From: Euryarchaeota archaeon UBA433
Lineage (GTDB): Archaea > Thermoplasmatota > Poseidoniia > Poseidoniales > Poseidoniaceae
Direction of reading: 5' to 3'
Length of the DNA: 23,953 bases
Assembly: GCA_002495535.1 (NCBI GenBank)
Contig: DAFX01000090.1
Span: 3,583 to 27,535, forward strand
Part shown: one piece after another, positions 23,835-23,953 of the stretch
How positions within the stretch are numbered: the first letter of the stretch is position 1
Layout: each line of letters opens with the position of its first letter
Made by a program: the position numbers and the translations under genes
Notes under the pieces: generated by a model
Seen by the model: the letters and a program-made list of their open reading frames with translations, nothing else
Told to the model about the DNA's origin: nothing
Databases searched by the model: none

Positions 23835-23953
23835 TCAGGGGATTTCATCGAATTGGTAGCCAGTTTCCCATTTCTTTTCACCAAGGGCGACTTCAAGTTC
23901 AAACGGAGTGATCAACGGTTTGCTGTACCGCACTGCGTCATCGATGGCTATGC
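23835..23953 (-). CDS. C-terminal end of an unidentified protein
   Basis: An open frame runs from the window edge to a TGA at 23835-23837, giving 38 residues that include YSKPLITPFELEVALGEKKW and end in QFDEIP. It is too short to assign to a family. It lies 39 bases upstream of cdc6 on the same strand, so it may be co-transcribed with it. The composition looks like a real soluble protein, but this cannot be confirmed within the window. Confidence 0.55.
   Translation of the reverse strand, partial: IAIDDAVRYSKPLITPFELEVALGEKKWETGYQFDEIP

Overview
The window looks like a chromosomal segment from a euryarchaeon, most likely Thermoplasmatota of the Marine Group II (Poseidoniales) kind. The archaeal assignment rests on an A/V-type ATPase A-B-D cluster, archaeal/eukaryal eS6, aIF2-gamma, an Orc1/Cdc6 protein and a DUF357 protein. 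The narrower placement is an inference from the class II HMG-CoA reductase, the bacterial-style SMC-ScpA-ScpB set and the compact layout; no marker here proves it. Many starts carry a GAGGTG-like Shine-Dalgarno 4-6 nt before ATG (panE, scpA, eS6, propeller gene), which helped choose start codons. No gene-free stretch exceeds 300 bases; the longest is 16270-16508.

Layout. 1-2980 (+): 3' part of atpA, then atpB and atpD, followed by a long imperfect stem-loop. 3074-6562 (+): a large membrane protein with a catalytically dead site-2-protease fold, then a ketopantoate reductase (CoA synthesis). 6549-8213 (-): nadB (NAD synthesis), overlapping panE tail to tail. 8267-9052 (+): a small membrane protein ending in a four-cysteine zinc knuckle. 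9231-14968 (+): smc, scpA and scpB, a complete condensin operon. 14971-16269 (-): HMG-CoA reductase of the mevalonate/archaeal lipid pathway.

16270-16508 is a divergent intergenic region with three GCGTTA direct repeats at exact 11-bp spacing, several TTAACG boxes and a separate perfect inverted repeat. It precedes a translationally coupled three-gene operon (16509-19776, +): a degenerate P-loop AAA-type protein with a C-terminal winged helix, a beta-propeller protein with a helical-repeat tail, and a DUF357 protein. This repeat array plus operon is the best candidate for an undescribed system in the window.

19777-23953 (-): a winged-helix regulator, then (read right to left) the tail of an unidentified gene, cdc6/orc1, eS6, aIF2-gamma and a PIN-domain nuclease. 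This puts a replication initiator directly upstream of translation-initiation genes. Function calls for well-known families are firm. Roles of the pseudo-protease, pseudo-ATPase, propeller, DUF357 and zinc-knuckle proteins are not known from the sequence.
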